A stretch of DNA of 64,000 nt from Desulfurivibrio sp. (GTDB taxonomy: Bacteria; Desulfobacterota; Desulfobulbia; Desulfobulbales; SURF-16): assembly GCA_003605035.1 (NCBI GenBank), contig QZKJ01000039.1, positions 1 to 64,000 of the forward strand, in the 5' to 3' direction. Below, piece after piece: positions 30,946-40,885 of the stretch. A program made the position numbers and the translations under genes. The notes beneath the pieces are model-generated. The model did no database searches. It saw only the letters and a program-made list of their open reading frames with translations, and was not told the origin of the DNA. The number at the start of each line of letters is the position of its first letter. Position 1 is the stretch's first letter.

Positions 30946-32550
30946 ATGCGACCTGAACTCATTTTCCCGGTATGTTTTTCTTCTCTCAGCCCAGGACAGC
31001 GGCAGCTGCTGACGACAAGCGACGAGACCTTTGTGCCGGGCCGTTTCCCGGCAACAGTGGCGGCACTGCAGGAAAGTCTGCAGCTCCCCGCCTATTTTGC
31101 CGAACTGGCCAGGCTTGAGTTCGCCCTTTTTCAGGTGCGGGAAACCGGTGTTGCCGCCATGCCGGCCCAGGTTGACCGCCTCACCATTAATCCCACCCTG
31201 CAGCTGCTGCAGCTCGGCTGGAAAAATCTGCTGTCCCTGCTGCCGGAGGCCGGGCAAGCGGGTGAGGGGGCGCTGCGGCCGGAGGAGGAACTGGTCCTGA
31301 TCTATCGCCAGCCCGCCGACGGCCGGCTGGTCCTGCGGCCGGCCAATGATGGGGACCTGCTGGCCCTCAAAATCGTGGTGGAGCAGATCCCGCCTGAGGC
31401 GGCGGCGAGCGAAGGTCAGGTGACGGTGGGCAGGATCGACCGGGTGCTGGACCTGGCGACGGCAGAGGGGCTGCTGCTTAAACCGCCGTCCGCCATTTGC
31501 CGCAACCCGCAGACCTTCCCCCGCGGGGAGCAGATCCCAGCCGCCTATTTTGCCGCCCCGGTTTTCACCCTGCAGTGGCACATCACCCAGGTCTGCGATC
31601 TGCACTGCAAACACTGTTATGACCGCAGCGACCGGATGGCCCTGCCCCTGGACCGGGGGCTGGCCATTCTCGATGATCTGCGCGGTTTCTGCCGCGCGCA
31701 CCAGGTGCAGGGCCAGGTTTCCTTTTCCGGCGGCAATCCCCTGCTCTACCCCCATTTTCTGGAACTCTACCAGGGGGCGGTGGATCGCGGTCTGCTGGCG
31801 GCCATTCTCGGCAATCCCGCCCCGCGGGCGGTCATGGAAAAGATCCTTGCCATCCATAAACCGGAATTTTTCCAGGTCAGCCTGGAAGGACTGCCGGAAC
31901 ATAATGACTACATCCGCGGTAAGGGCCATTTTGCCAGGGTGCTGGATTTTCTCGAGCTGCTGCAGGAACTCGGCATCTACTCCATGGTGATGCTGACCCT
32001 GACCCGGGACAACCTGGAGCAGGTGCTGCCGCTGGCCGAGCTGCTGCGGGACCGGGTGGACCTGTTCACCTTCAACCGGCTGGCCATGGTGGGGGAGGGG
32101 GCCAGCCTGCAGTCCGTGCAGCCGCAGGATTATGCCGGTTTCCTCAGCAAGTACCTGGCGGCGGCCCGGCAGAATCCCTGTATGAGCCGCAAGGACAATC
32201 TCATGAATATCATCCTGCGCCGGGAAAACCTGCCCCTGTTCGGCGGTTGCGCCGGCTACGGCTGCGGCGCGGCCTTCAACTTCTTTACCATCCTGCCGGA
32301 TGGCGAGGCCCATGCCTGCCGTAAATTTCCTTCCTACATCGGCAATGCTTTTGAGCAGGGCATCAGCGCCATCTACCATGGCGAGCCGGCCCGGCGATAT
32401 CGCGCCGGCTCGGCGGCCTGCGCTCCGTGTCCGATCAGGCCGGTGTGCGGCGGCTGCCTGGCGGTGGTCCACGGCTTCGGTCTTGACGTCTGCCAAGACA
32501 AGGACCCCTACTGTTTTTTTGCGGAGGCGCCTGCCGGGCAGGGCCGCTGA
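30946..32550 (+). CDS. sbtM: Selenobiotic-family radical SAM/SPASM maturase (SbtM-like)
   Basis: 534 aa. An N-terminal domain of ~200 residues precedes a radical SAM core with C217-DLHC221-KHC224 binding the SAM [4Fe-4S] cluster. The C-terminal third has SPASM-type cysteines (GGCAGYGCG, HACRKFP, CAPCPIRPVCGGC, CQDKDPYC) for auxiliary clusters. This layout and the precursor upstream fit the SbtM maturases that modify SbtA peptides. The likely chemistry is a radical change at the Sec/Cys core; the product is not known from sequence. ATG 30946 has no strong ribosome binding site, but a stop at 30922 leaves no earlier ATG. Confidence 0.85.
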   Translation: MRPELIFPVCFSSLSPGQRQLLTTSDETFVPGRFPATVAALQESLQLPAYFAELARLEFALFQVRETGVAAMPAQVDRLTINPTLQLLQLGWKNLLSLLPEAGQAGEGALRPEEELVLIYRQPADGRLVLRPANDGDLLALKIVVEQIPPEAAASEGQVTVGRIDRVLDLATAEGLLLKPPSAICRNPQTFPRGEQIPAAYFAAPVFTLQWHITQVCDLHCKHCYDRSDRMALPLDRGLAILDDLRGFCRAHQVQGQVSFSGGNPLLYPHFLELYQGAVDRGLLAAILGNPAPRAVMEKILAIHKPEFFQVSLEGLPEHNDYIRGKGHFARVLDFLELLQELGIYSMVMLTLTRDNLEQVLPLAELLRDRVDLFTFNRLAMVGEGASLQSVQPQDYAGFLSKYLAAARQNPCMSRKDNLMNIILRRENLPLFGGCAGYGCGAAFNFFTILPDGEAHACRKFPSYIGNAFEQGISAIYHGEPARRYRAGSAACAPCPIRPVCGGCLAVVHGFGLDVCQDKDPYCFFAEAPAGQGR

Positions 32551-32603
32551 GCTGGTCCGCCCAGGACCTGCTGCAGGGTATGTCCGGGGCGCGGAAAGGA
32601 GAA

Positions 32604-33578
32604 ATGATGAAGGTCGGGATTATCGGCACGGGCAGGCATGGCTCCCGCTATGCCACCCATATCAGCAGGGATATCGCCGGTCTGGAGCTGGCCGCCATCT
32701 CCAGAAGATCGGTTGCCGGCCTGGAGCAGGCGAAAAAGTGGCAGGTGCGCTATCATGCCGACTGGCATGATCTGGTGCACGATCCTGAGGTGGAGGCGGT
32801 GATCTCGGTCACTCCCCCGACGGTCAATCTGGCCATTGCCCGCTACTGCGCCGTGCTGGGCAAGCCGCTGCTGGTGGAAAAACCCCTGGCGGCTGACAGC
32901 AGGAGCGGGGCCGAGATAGTCGCCCTGTTCAGGGAGGCCGGGCTACCCCTCACCGTGGGCCAGACCCTGCGCTATAACAGCGTCATCCGGGATCTGCGCC
33001 GCAATCTGGCCAGCGTCGGCCGTCTGTTCAGTTTTTCCGCCTGTCATCGGCTGGAACCCTCATCGCTGCCCTGGCTGGAGGATGCGGCCACTGCCGGGGC
33101 GGGGGTCATCCTGCACACCGCAGTGCACATGTTTGATGCCCTGCGCTATATCACCGGCCTGGAAATCAGGCGGGTGCGGGCATCCCGCTATCAGATCCAC
33201 AACCCCAACCTGGAGGACCTGTTCACCGCCCAGCTGGAAATGGCCGACGGGGTGGTGGGCACGGTGGATTCGAGCAAGGTCGGCCGGGGCAGATGCGGCC
33301 GCTATGAGTTTGTCGGCCTGGACGGCGAGCTGCACGGCGACCAGGTGCATGGCAGGCTGGAGTTGCTCCAGGGCGCCACCATCACCCCCCTTGGCCATGC
33401 GCCGCCGACCCCCACCCTGGTGCCGCTGCTTACTGACTGGCTGGCCTTTCTCCGGGGAGAGGGGACCAATCCGGTCAGCGGCGAGGCGGGACTCGCCGCA
33501 CTGGCCGTCTGTGAAGCGTGTCTGCGATCAGCGCGGCAGGGCGGGTGGGTGGAGGTGGGCTCTCCTGCTAGGCCTTGA
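32604..33578 (+). CDS. Gfo/Idh/MocA-family oxidoreductase
   Basis: 324 aa. NAD(P)-binding Rossmann fold with VGIIGTGRHGSRYA at the N-terminus, the catalytic-lysine motif LLVEKPLAA and an H-x3-D in TAVHMFDALRYI. Such enzymes oxidise or reduce sugars and related hydroxy or imino compounds. It lies 53 bp after the maturase with its own AAAGGAG, so it may be co-transcribed and act on the modified peptide; this is inferred from position. Its 3' end overlaps the convergent FMN reductase by 11 bp. Confidence 0.83.
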   Translation: MMKVGIIGTGRHGSRYATHISRDIAGLELAAISRRSVAGLEQAKKWQVRYHADWHDLVHDPEVEAVISVTPPTVNLAIARYCAVLGKPLLVEKPLAADSRSGAEIVALFREAGLPLTVGQTLRYNSVIRDLRRNLASVGRLFSFSACHRLEPSSLPWLEDAATAGAGVILHTAVHMFDALRYITGLEIRRVRASRYQIHNPNLEDLFTAQLEMADGVVGTVDSSKVGRGRCGRYEFVGLDGELHGDQVHGRLELLQGATITPLGHAPPTPTLVPLLTDWLAFLRGEGTNPVSGEAGLAALAVCEACLRSARQGGWVEVGSPARP

Positions 33579-34143
33579 TTTTTTTGATCAGCCAGGCCAT
33601 GTTGCGGCCAAGGTCCTGCATGGTCTTGAGCCCTTCCTGGTCGTTTAACACCTCGCCGGGATCGCGGCCGATGCCGATGTTCCAGTAGGATGAGCCGACA
33701 ATGATCATCTGGCCGATGGTGAAAAAATTGTTGAGGGAATTGAAGACATGGGAGGCGCCGGCCCGGCGCACCGCCACCACGCCGGCACCCGCCTTTCTTT
33801 TGAACATGTCGCCGTTGGCGCGGGATACCATGCCGCAGCGCTCGATCAGCCCTTTCATGGAGGCGGAAACATCGGCAAAGTAGGTGGGCGAGCCCAGCAG
33901 GATGCCGTCTGCCTCGCTCATCCTGGCAATGGCCTCATTGATGATATCGTTATCAACGGCGCACTGCTGGTTTTTCCGTTCAAAACACTTGTAGCAGGCG
34001 ATGCAGCCCGGCACCGGCCGGCCGGCCAGCTCGATCAGCTCCGTCTCGATGCCCTCTCTGGCGATTTCCTCAAGCACCTGCTGCAGCAGGGTGGCGGTAT
34101 TGCCGCCCTTGCGGGCGCTTCCGTTGAATGCGACAACTTTCAT
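33568..34143 (-). CDS. NADPH-dependent FMN reductase / flavodoxin-family protein
   Basis: 191 aa. Flavodoxin-like fold with the FMN phosphate loop FNGSARKGGNT near residue 6, GSPTYFADVSASMKG for the isoalloxazine ring, and a Cys cluster (CIACYKC .. C) typical of the iron-sulfur flavoprotein and FMN reductase group in anaerobes. It probably reduces small acceptors or quinones in the cytosol. The ribosome binding site is GAGGAG. It is convergent with the oxidoreductase gene and so not part of that transcript. Confidence 0.85.
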   Translation of the reverse strand: MKVVAFNGSARKGGNTATLLQQVLEEIAREGIETELIELAGRPVPGCIACYKCFERKNQQCAVDNDIINEAIARMSEADGILLGSPTYFADVSASMKGLIERCGMVSRANGDMFKRKAGAGVVAVRRAGASHVFNSLNNFFTIGQMIIVGSSYWNIGIGRDPGEVLNDQEGLKTMQDLGRNMAWLIKKIKA

Positions 34144-34242
34144 GGTGTAGTCTCCTCAGAAAAATTTCTCGGTGTTACTGCTGATTATGGGTAAATGATC
34201 ACCGGGTTGCCACGTCTGGCCGGGGAAATCAGGCAAGACACG

Positions 34243-34839
34243 TCATGCCCGCTTTTTCATCAGGCAGACCCAGTTGCGGTGGGCGCTATCACGGTTGGTG
34301 TCAAAGAAGTTGGACTTGAGCAGCTGTATTTCGAAAAAGGGTTCCACCGCGCTGATGATATCCAGGGCCGAACGCTGGGGCGGGCCGGAGCTCTCGCGGA
34401 TTTCATCACGGTTGCCCACCAGCGAGAGCCACAGGCCTTCCTGGCTCAGCAGGGAGGCCGCTTTTTCCGCGAAACGCCGGCGATCCCCGGCGCTGTCAAA
34501 GGAATGGAAGCAGCCCCGGTCAAAGAGAAAGGCAAAAGGGCCGCCGGTTACCGCATCCTTGAGGAAGTCGAGGCGCAGGAAGGTGCAGGAGACCTGCGCC
34601 TCCGCCGCCTTGGCCATGGCCTGCCTGACGGCGATTTCCGTCACATCGCAGCCGGTGGCGGTAAAGCCGTGCCGGGCCAGCCAGATGGTGTTGTTGCCGG
34701 TGCCGCAGCCGATATCCAGGACCGGTCCGGGGGCAATGTGGTAATCCCGGACCATCTCGATCAGATTGCAATCCGGCCGGTGCAGCTCCCAGGGGGTATC
34801 CCCTGCTTCGTACATTGCTCTGAACGTCTCTTCCATCAT
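34243..34839 (-). CDS. Class I SAM-dependent methyltransferase
   Basis: 198 aa. Motif I VLDIGCGTGNNTIWLA binds SAM; GCDVTEIAV and LRLDFLKD are the following motifs, and FDRGCFHSFD lies at the active face. It is close to the thiopurine/tellurite-type small-molecule methyltransferases; the acceptor is unknown. Two adjacent ATG codons follow GAGGAT. It begins 4 bp after the BatE-like gene, so the two are translated together. Confidence 0.85.
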   Translation of the reverse strand: MMEETFRAMYEAGDTPWELHRPDCNLIEMVRDYHIAPGPVLDIGCGTGNNTIWLARHGFTATGCDVTEIAVRQAMAKAAEAQVSCTFLRLDFLKDAVTGGPFAFLFDRGCFHSFDSAGDRRRFAEKAASLLSQEGLWLSLVGNRDEIRESSGPPQRSALDIISAVEPFFEIQLLKSNFFDTNRDSAHRNWVCLMKKRA

Positions 34840-34843
34840 ATCC

Positions 34844-35635
34844 TCACACCAGTTCGCAGCTCTGCGCCGGCAGCCAGCACTGTCTGCCGTCGTTTAATTC
34901 CACCCGCAGCCAGTTGCTCCGTTGCTCCAGCAGCCGGAATTCCGTGCCGGCATGCAGGGGCGCGGTAAAACTCGGCTGGTAATTGCGGCCGTCGCCCTGG
35001 CGGGCCACCACCTCGGCGGTGACGATCACCCCGCTGGCCTGACCGGCCGCCAGCTGCTCAACAGCAAGGGAGACCGCCAGCAGCAGGCTCAGCGCGAGCA
35101 GCGAGCCGGCCAGCCATCTGGGCAGCGGCAGGGGGGTAAAGGCGATAAGGCCGGCCGCCAGCCAGAACAGCACATAACAGCCGGCAAAAAGCAGCTGCCG
35201 GGTGGGGTGAGACAGGTCATAATGCCAGAAGAAGAGGGTTTGCAGCAGCTTCTCCCCCTGCCGGGCGGGGATGACGTCCTGCCGTTTACTTAAGACATAG
35301 CCGAGGTTCTGTGCCAGGTTTTCATCGCCCGGCAGCAGTTTTTCCGCCCGCCGGTAATTGACGATGGCCCGGCCGATATCATCAAGGGCGGCATAGGTGT
35401 TGCCGATATTATAGTACAGCCTGCCGCTCTGCACCTCCCTGGCAAGCTGTTCATAGCGGAGCAGGGCCTTTTCATAAAGCTGCCTGGCCTGTCCGGCATC
35501 ATCGGCCGAGCCGGCCTGGTGGAAAAAAGAATTGGCCTGGGCGAAAATCTCGCTCTCTGGCTGGCCGGCAAAACCGGTTGCCGCCCCCTGGAAAAGGCAG
35601 GACAGCAGGATAAGGTGCAGGACAAATATCTTCAT
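34844..35635 (-). CDS. BatE-like exported TPR and SH3 protein
   Basis: 263 aa. Signal peptide (1-23, ending GFAG), two TPR-like helical pairs (about 30-110, including LYYNIGNTYAALDD and IVNYRRAEKLLPGD), two membrane helices (about 148-165 and 173-196) and a C-terminal SH3 domain (WLRVELNDGRQCWLPAQS). This matches the BatE component of Bat systems, whose other genes lie at 45.5-53 kb here. It may work with them at the inner membrane, but it is in another operon with a methyltransferase. Confidence 0.75.
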   Translation of the reverse strand: MKIFVLHLILLSCLFQGAATGFAGQPESEIFAQANSFFHQAGSADDAGQARQLYEKALLRYEQLAREVQSGRLYYNIGNTYAALDDIGRAIVNYRRAEKLLPGDENLAQNLGYVLSKRQDVIPARQGEKLLQTLFFWHYDLSHPTRQLLFAGCYVLFWLAAGLIAFTPLPLPRWLAGSLLALSLLLAVSLAVEQLAAGQASGVIVTAEVVARQGDGRNYQPSFTAPLHAGTEFRLLEQRSNWLRVELNDGRQCWLPAQSCELV

Positions 35636-35771
35636 TAAAGGGATGCTAACTATTTCATTAAAGGGGAAAGCCGACCTGGCCGAAAAGGCAGCAGATCAAT
35701 ATGTTGCAGGCCGGCAGGCAGGTGAAGTCGGCAAAAAAAACCTGCAGCGGCAGCCCTTTTGCCGTCTTCAC

Positions 35772-35799
35772 TTGACACGGGGAAAAAGCCCGTGATAAT
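35772..35799 (+). promoter_or_regulatory. Promoter candidate cut off by the MITE
   Basis: TTGACA, 16-bp spacer, GATAAT (5 of 6). The MITE-like element starts 10 bp downstream, so transcripts would enter it before reaching the diguanylate cyclase gene at 36043. Confidence 0.55.
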
Positions 35800-35805
35800 C
35801 AATTA

Positions 35806-35990
35806 GATAGAGCCTCTTGCAAAATGAACGTCGTAGCGAGATCGAGAGAAAAATATTCTGGGCAAGGATGAGTGGTGAAATCGCCCGGAAGCATAGCAGT
35901 GCTACGTTGAGGACGATTTCGCCATGAAGACGCCGCACAGGTTATTTTTAGCCGATCGGAGTAGATGTTCATTTTGCAAGAGGCTCGATA
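35806..35990. mobile_element. MITE-like element with GATA target duplication
   Basis: 177 bp (35810-35986) with 20-bp perfect terminal inverted repeats (GAGCCTCTTGCAAAATGAAC), flanked by a 4-bp direct repeat GATA at 35806-35809 and 35987-35990. It has no room for a transposase, so it is non-autonomous. The interior has further partial symmetry (TGAAATCG.. against ..CGATTTCG). The GAGCCTCTTGCAAAA end resembles ends of IS5-type elements; that family assignment is tentative. Confidence 0.85.
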
Positions 35991-36042
35991 GGTAAAAAAT
36001 TCGCAACGTTGTTTTCTTCATCAATCATACCCGGATTATTTT

Positions 36043-37989
36043 ATGTCTTCATCAGAAAAAATTCGCAGGGACGGGAATAAGTTCTCCCTTTTCGGCCTGT
36101 ATGAATGCCCGAGCGAAAGCATTCTCGGCTGTTTTTTTCAGCGCTGCCTGGATACCAGCGTTGCCGGCAAATTGATCGGCATGCTGGTGGTTTCCCTGGC
36201 CGGCTTTGCCATCCTCATCATGCTCAATATCACCGCGCTGCAGCAAATCGCCGAGCGCAATCATGACATCAGGGACATCTCCATTCCCCAGTACAAAGTG
36301 GGGCAATACATTCTGCGCAGCATCAACGGTTTCAAGATTTCCCTGCTGCATATTCTCTATACCCCCGATATCACCAAGGATGACCGCAATGTGCTGGCCA
36401 ACCAGCAGCGCCTGGCCGACATGGGCCGCATGATCAGCTCACTGCAGCATGGCGGGCCGGTCTTTGACGTGGCCAAGGTGGCCGGCAACACCCTTGACGT
36501 ATTCACCGTTGCCCTTGACAGCGATCCCGCGCTGATCGCGGTCATCGCCGATATCAATGAGGAGTACCGGCTGGTTGATAGGACCTATCAGAATTTCATA
36601 AGTTCCCTGGAAAATGCCGGGGCCGCTGATGAGAGCAATGAACGGCTTGACGATCTGCTGGCCAGTCTTGATGACATGTACGAACTGGTGGTGGGCATGA
36701 CGGTGGCGGTCAATAAGCGGCATAATGCGCAGTTCGAGGATCTGGGCGATATCATCAACACCTCCATGTCGCGCTCCCTGGGCATAGGCGTGGCCATTGC
36801 CGCGGTGCTCACCGTGGCCACCCTGCTCTACATCCTGATTATCGTCATGCCGCTGCGCAGTATTCTGGAAAAAATCAGATTCATCGCCAAGGGAGAGGGG
36901 GAGAGGGCCCAGCGCATCGAGGTGAAAAGCAATGACGAGGTGGGACAGCTGGCCCTGCAGCTCAACACCCTGGTGGACAATATCTTCAGCCTGAACTCGT
37001 TCAAGGCCATCATTGAGGAGGAGGAATCCACCACCGAGGTCAATCAGCGCCTGGCTGCCCTGCTGAAGGAACGTTACCGCCTGGAGAGAACCTTCATCTA
37101 TGAATTGAGCGGCAACAAGAACCGCATGACCGTGGCCTTTTCCTCCCAGATTGATGACGTGTGCAGCCCGGAGATCCTGGAGGATGCCAATTTCTGCCGG
37201 GCCAAGCGCACCGGCCATGACATTTCCTCCCTGGAATTCCCCCACATCTGCAAACAGTTCCCCCACAAGGACAGGCTTGAGCATCACTGCATCCCCATGA
37301 TCGCCAACGGCCGGGTGGTGGGCGTGGTACAGTTTCTTCACGACAAGGAGAGCACGCCGGAAAACCTGGAGCGTTTTGAGCATATGGTGAAAAGGGCGGC
37401 CCGCTACATCAAGGAGGCCACCCCGGTCATCGAGGCCAAGCGTTTTGCCTCGGCCCTGCACGAGACCACCATGCGGGATCCCATGACCGATCTCTATAAC
37501 CGCCGTTTCCTCGAGTCCTACACCGATACCCTGGTGGCCAGCACCATGCGCCGCAAGACCAAGGTCGGCGTCCTCATGTGCGACATGGATTTTTTCAAGG
37601 AGGTCAATGACACCTATGGCCATGAAACCGGGGATATCGTGCTGATCAAGACCGCCGAGGTGCTGAAGAGCTGCGTCCGGGCCTCGGATATGGTCATCCG
37701 CTACGGAGGCGAGGAGTTCATCGTGCTGCTCATTGATGTGAAGAGCAGGCAGGAGATTATCGATCTGGCCGAACGAATCCGCCGGAAGATGGAGGATACG
37801 GTGATTAATGTGCCGGACGGTTCCCTGAAAAAAACCATGAGCATCGGCGCCAGCGAATTCCCGGCGGACAGCACCGGCTTCTGGGAGGCAATCAAGTATG
37901 CGGACGTTGCCCTCTACCGGGCCAAGGACGAGGGGCGAAACCGGGTGGTGGCCTTCAGTCCCGAGATGTGGACCGAGGAAAAGTACTGA
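36043..37989 (+). CDS. Transmembrane HAMP-GGDEF diguanylate cyclase
   Basis: 648 aa. First membrane helix about 45-63, a ~180-residue periplasmic sensor, second helix about 248-270, HAMP domain (PLRSILEKIRFIAKGEGE..), a GAF-like domain with several Cys and His (CRAKRTGHD .. HICKQF) about 330-460, then GGDEF. G555-G-E-E-F559 and the RASD inhibitory site are intact. It converts an outside signal into c-di-GMP. The ribosome binding site is weak, and the MITE separates the gene from its best promoter. Confidence 0.9.
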   Translation: MSSSEKIRRDGNKFSLFGLYECPSESILGCFFQRCLDTSVAGKLIGMLVVSLAGFAILIMLNITALQQIAERNHDIRDISIPQYKVGQYILRSINGFKISLLHILYTPDITKDDRNVLANQQRLADMGRMISSLQHGGPVFDVAKVAGNTLDVFTVALDSDPALIAVIADINEEYRLVDRTYQNFISSLENAGAADESNERLDDLLASLDDMYELVVGMTVAVNKRHNAQFEDLGDIINTSMSRSLGIGVAIAAVLTVATLLYILIIVMPLRSILEKIRFIAKGEGERAQRIEVKSNDEVGQLALQLNTLVDNIFSLNSFKAIIEEEESTTEVNQRLAALLKERYRLERTFIYELSGNKNRMTVAFSSQIDDVCSPEILEDANFCRAKRTGHDISSLEFPHICKQFPHKDRLEHHCIPMIANGRVVGVVQFLHDKESTPENLERFEHMVKRAARYIKEATPVIEAKRFASALHETTMRDPMTDLYNRRFLESYTDTLVASTMRRKTKVGVLMCDMDFFKEVNDTYGHETGDIVLIKTAEVLKSCVRASDMVIRYGGEEFIVLLIDVKSRQEIIDLAERIRRKMEDTVINVPDGSLKKTMSIGASEFPADSTGFWEAIKYADVALYRAKDEGRNRVVAFSPEMWTEEKY

Positions 37990-38034
37990 AAGTACTTGAA
38001 GTGCCTGAAGTGCCTGAAATACTTGAAGTTGCGG
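37986..38034. repeat. 9-bp tandem repeats between convergent genes
   Basis: About five imperfect copies of TGAAGTGCC/TGAAATACT between the two stop codons. No clear terminator stem. Confidence 0.6.
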
Positions 38035-38043
38035 TGCTTCCTG

Positions 38044-39969
<1,926 letters not shown>

Positions 39970-40024
39970 GGGCAAGGACTCGCGGTGGAAGTGTGGTACG
40001 GCGGGAGCATGGCGGGCATGGCTG

Positions 40025-40873
40025 TTACTGGCAGGCCAGCTGTCTGTCTGCGCCGCTCTGCCCATGGACCAGCGGCAGCCCTTCCGTCTGCCAGCGCGAC
40101 GTCCCTCCCTTCAGGATGCCGAGCACCTCATAGCCGTGCATGGCGAGAAATTTCGCGGCAATGATTGACTCCTTCATGATCCAGTCGGTGACAATGATCT
40201 TGCGGTCCTTGGGAATGAGGGCTAGGTTTTCCTCAAGAAAAACCAGGGGGCAGTGCAGCGCCCCTTTGATATAATCGCCGGCCAGCAGGGCATTGTCCAT
40301 GGTGAAGACCAGGTCCTCCCTGCTTAAGGTGCCATTGTCCAGGCTCCTTGCATCCAGCAGGAAGATGTCGTTGTTCTCTTTCAGCATTTTTCGGCATTCC
40401 CGGGGCGGCAGCTTGGCGACCTTGACCTTCTGCCATTTTTCGCCAACCGTCAGCGGATAATTGAAATACCGCCATTCCGGGATGCCGCCCCGGAAATAGG
40501 AGACATTGCTGTAGCCCTTTGCCACCGCAATCCTTGCGGCGCGTTTACTGTATGCTCACCTGTCGCTCAGGCAATAAAAGACCAGCGGGGTGTTTTTGTC
40601 CCGCGGAAGCCTGCTGGTGTTCTTCATGTTGATAATCGGGATGTTGATTGAGCCCGGGATGTGCTGGCTGTCATACTCGATTGCACTGAGGACATTGATG
40701 ATCAGCGCCTGCTGATCGCTGTCGGCCAGCTGCTTCAGCTCAAAGGCGCTGATCTCCTTGTAGCCTTCCAGGGACGGCTCGGCCTCCGCGGCATGGGCGC
40801 TCCAGGGGAGCATGAGCAGGCTGAGCAGCAGGAGCGCGACCAGAATTCTATTTGGGGATGTTGTTCCTGTCAT
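40025..40873 (-). CDS. Exported tandem-rhodanese selenoprotein A
   Basis: 282 aa if the in-frame UGA at 40556-40558 (codon 106) is Sec. Signal peptide ends near SAHA. The first rhodanese domain has YC101-LSDR-U106 in the active-site loop followed by [13 protein letters not shown] and FRGGIPEWR, continuous with the domain fold across the UGA. The second domain has Asp in place of the active Cys (VTDWIMKES) and is probably inactive. Stopping at UGA would cut the first domain in half. The family has a Cys form with C-x4-C in this loop. It likely moves sulfur or disulfide/selenylsulfide states in the periplasm. It starts 12 bp after its paralogue. Confidence 0.8.
40525..40539 (-). promoter_or_regulatory. 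Candidate SECIS hairpin of selenoprotein A
   Basis: On the coding strand CCGCA-AGGAT-TGCGG; the GG of the loop lies 22 nt after the UGA. Selenoprotein B has the same spacing and loop letters on a different stem sequence. Confidence 0.6.
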
Positions 40874-40885
40874 TATTTTAATGGG

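Noticed and set aside
37986-38034. CRISPR-like array
   Set aside because: Units are 9 bp with no spacers; no CRISPR repeats or cas genes are visible in the window.
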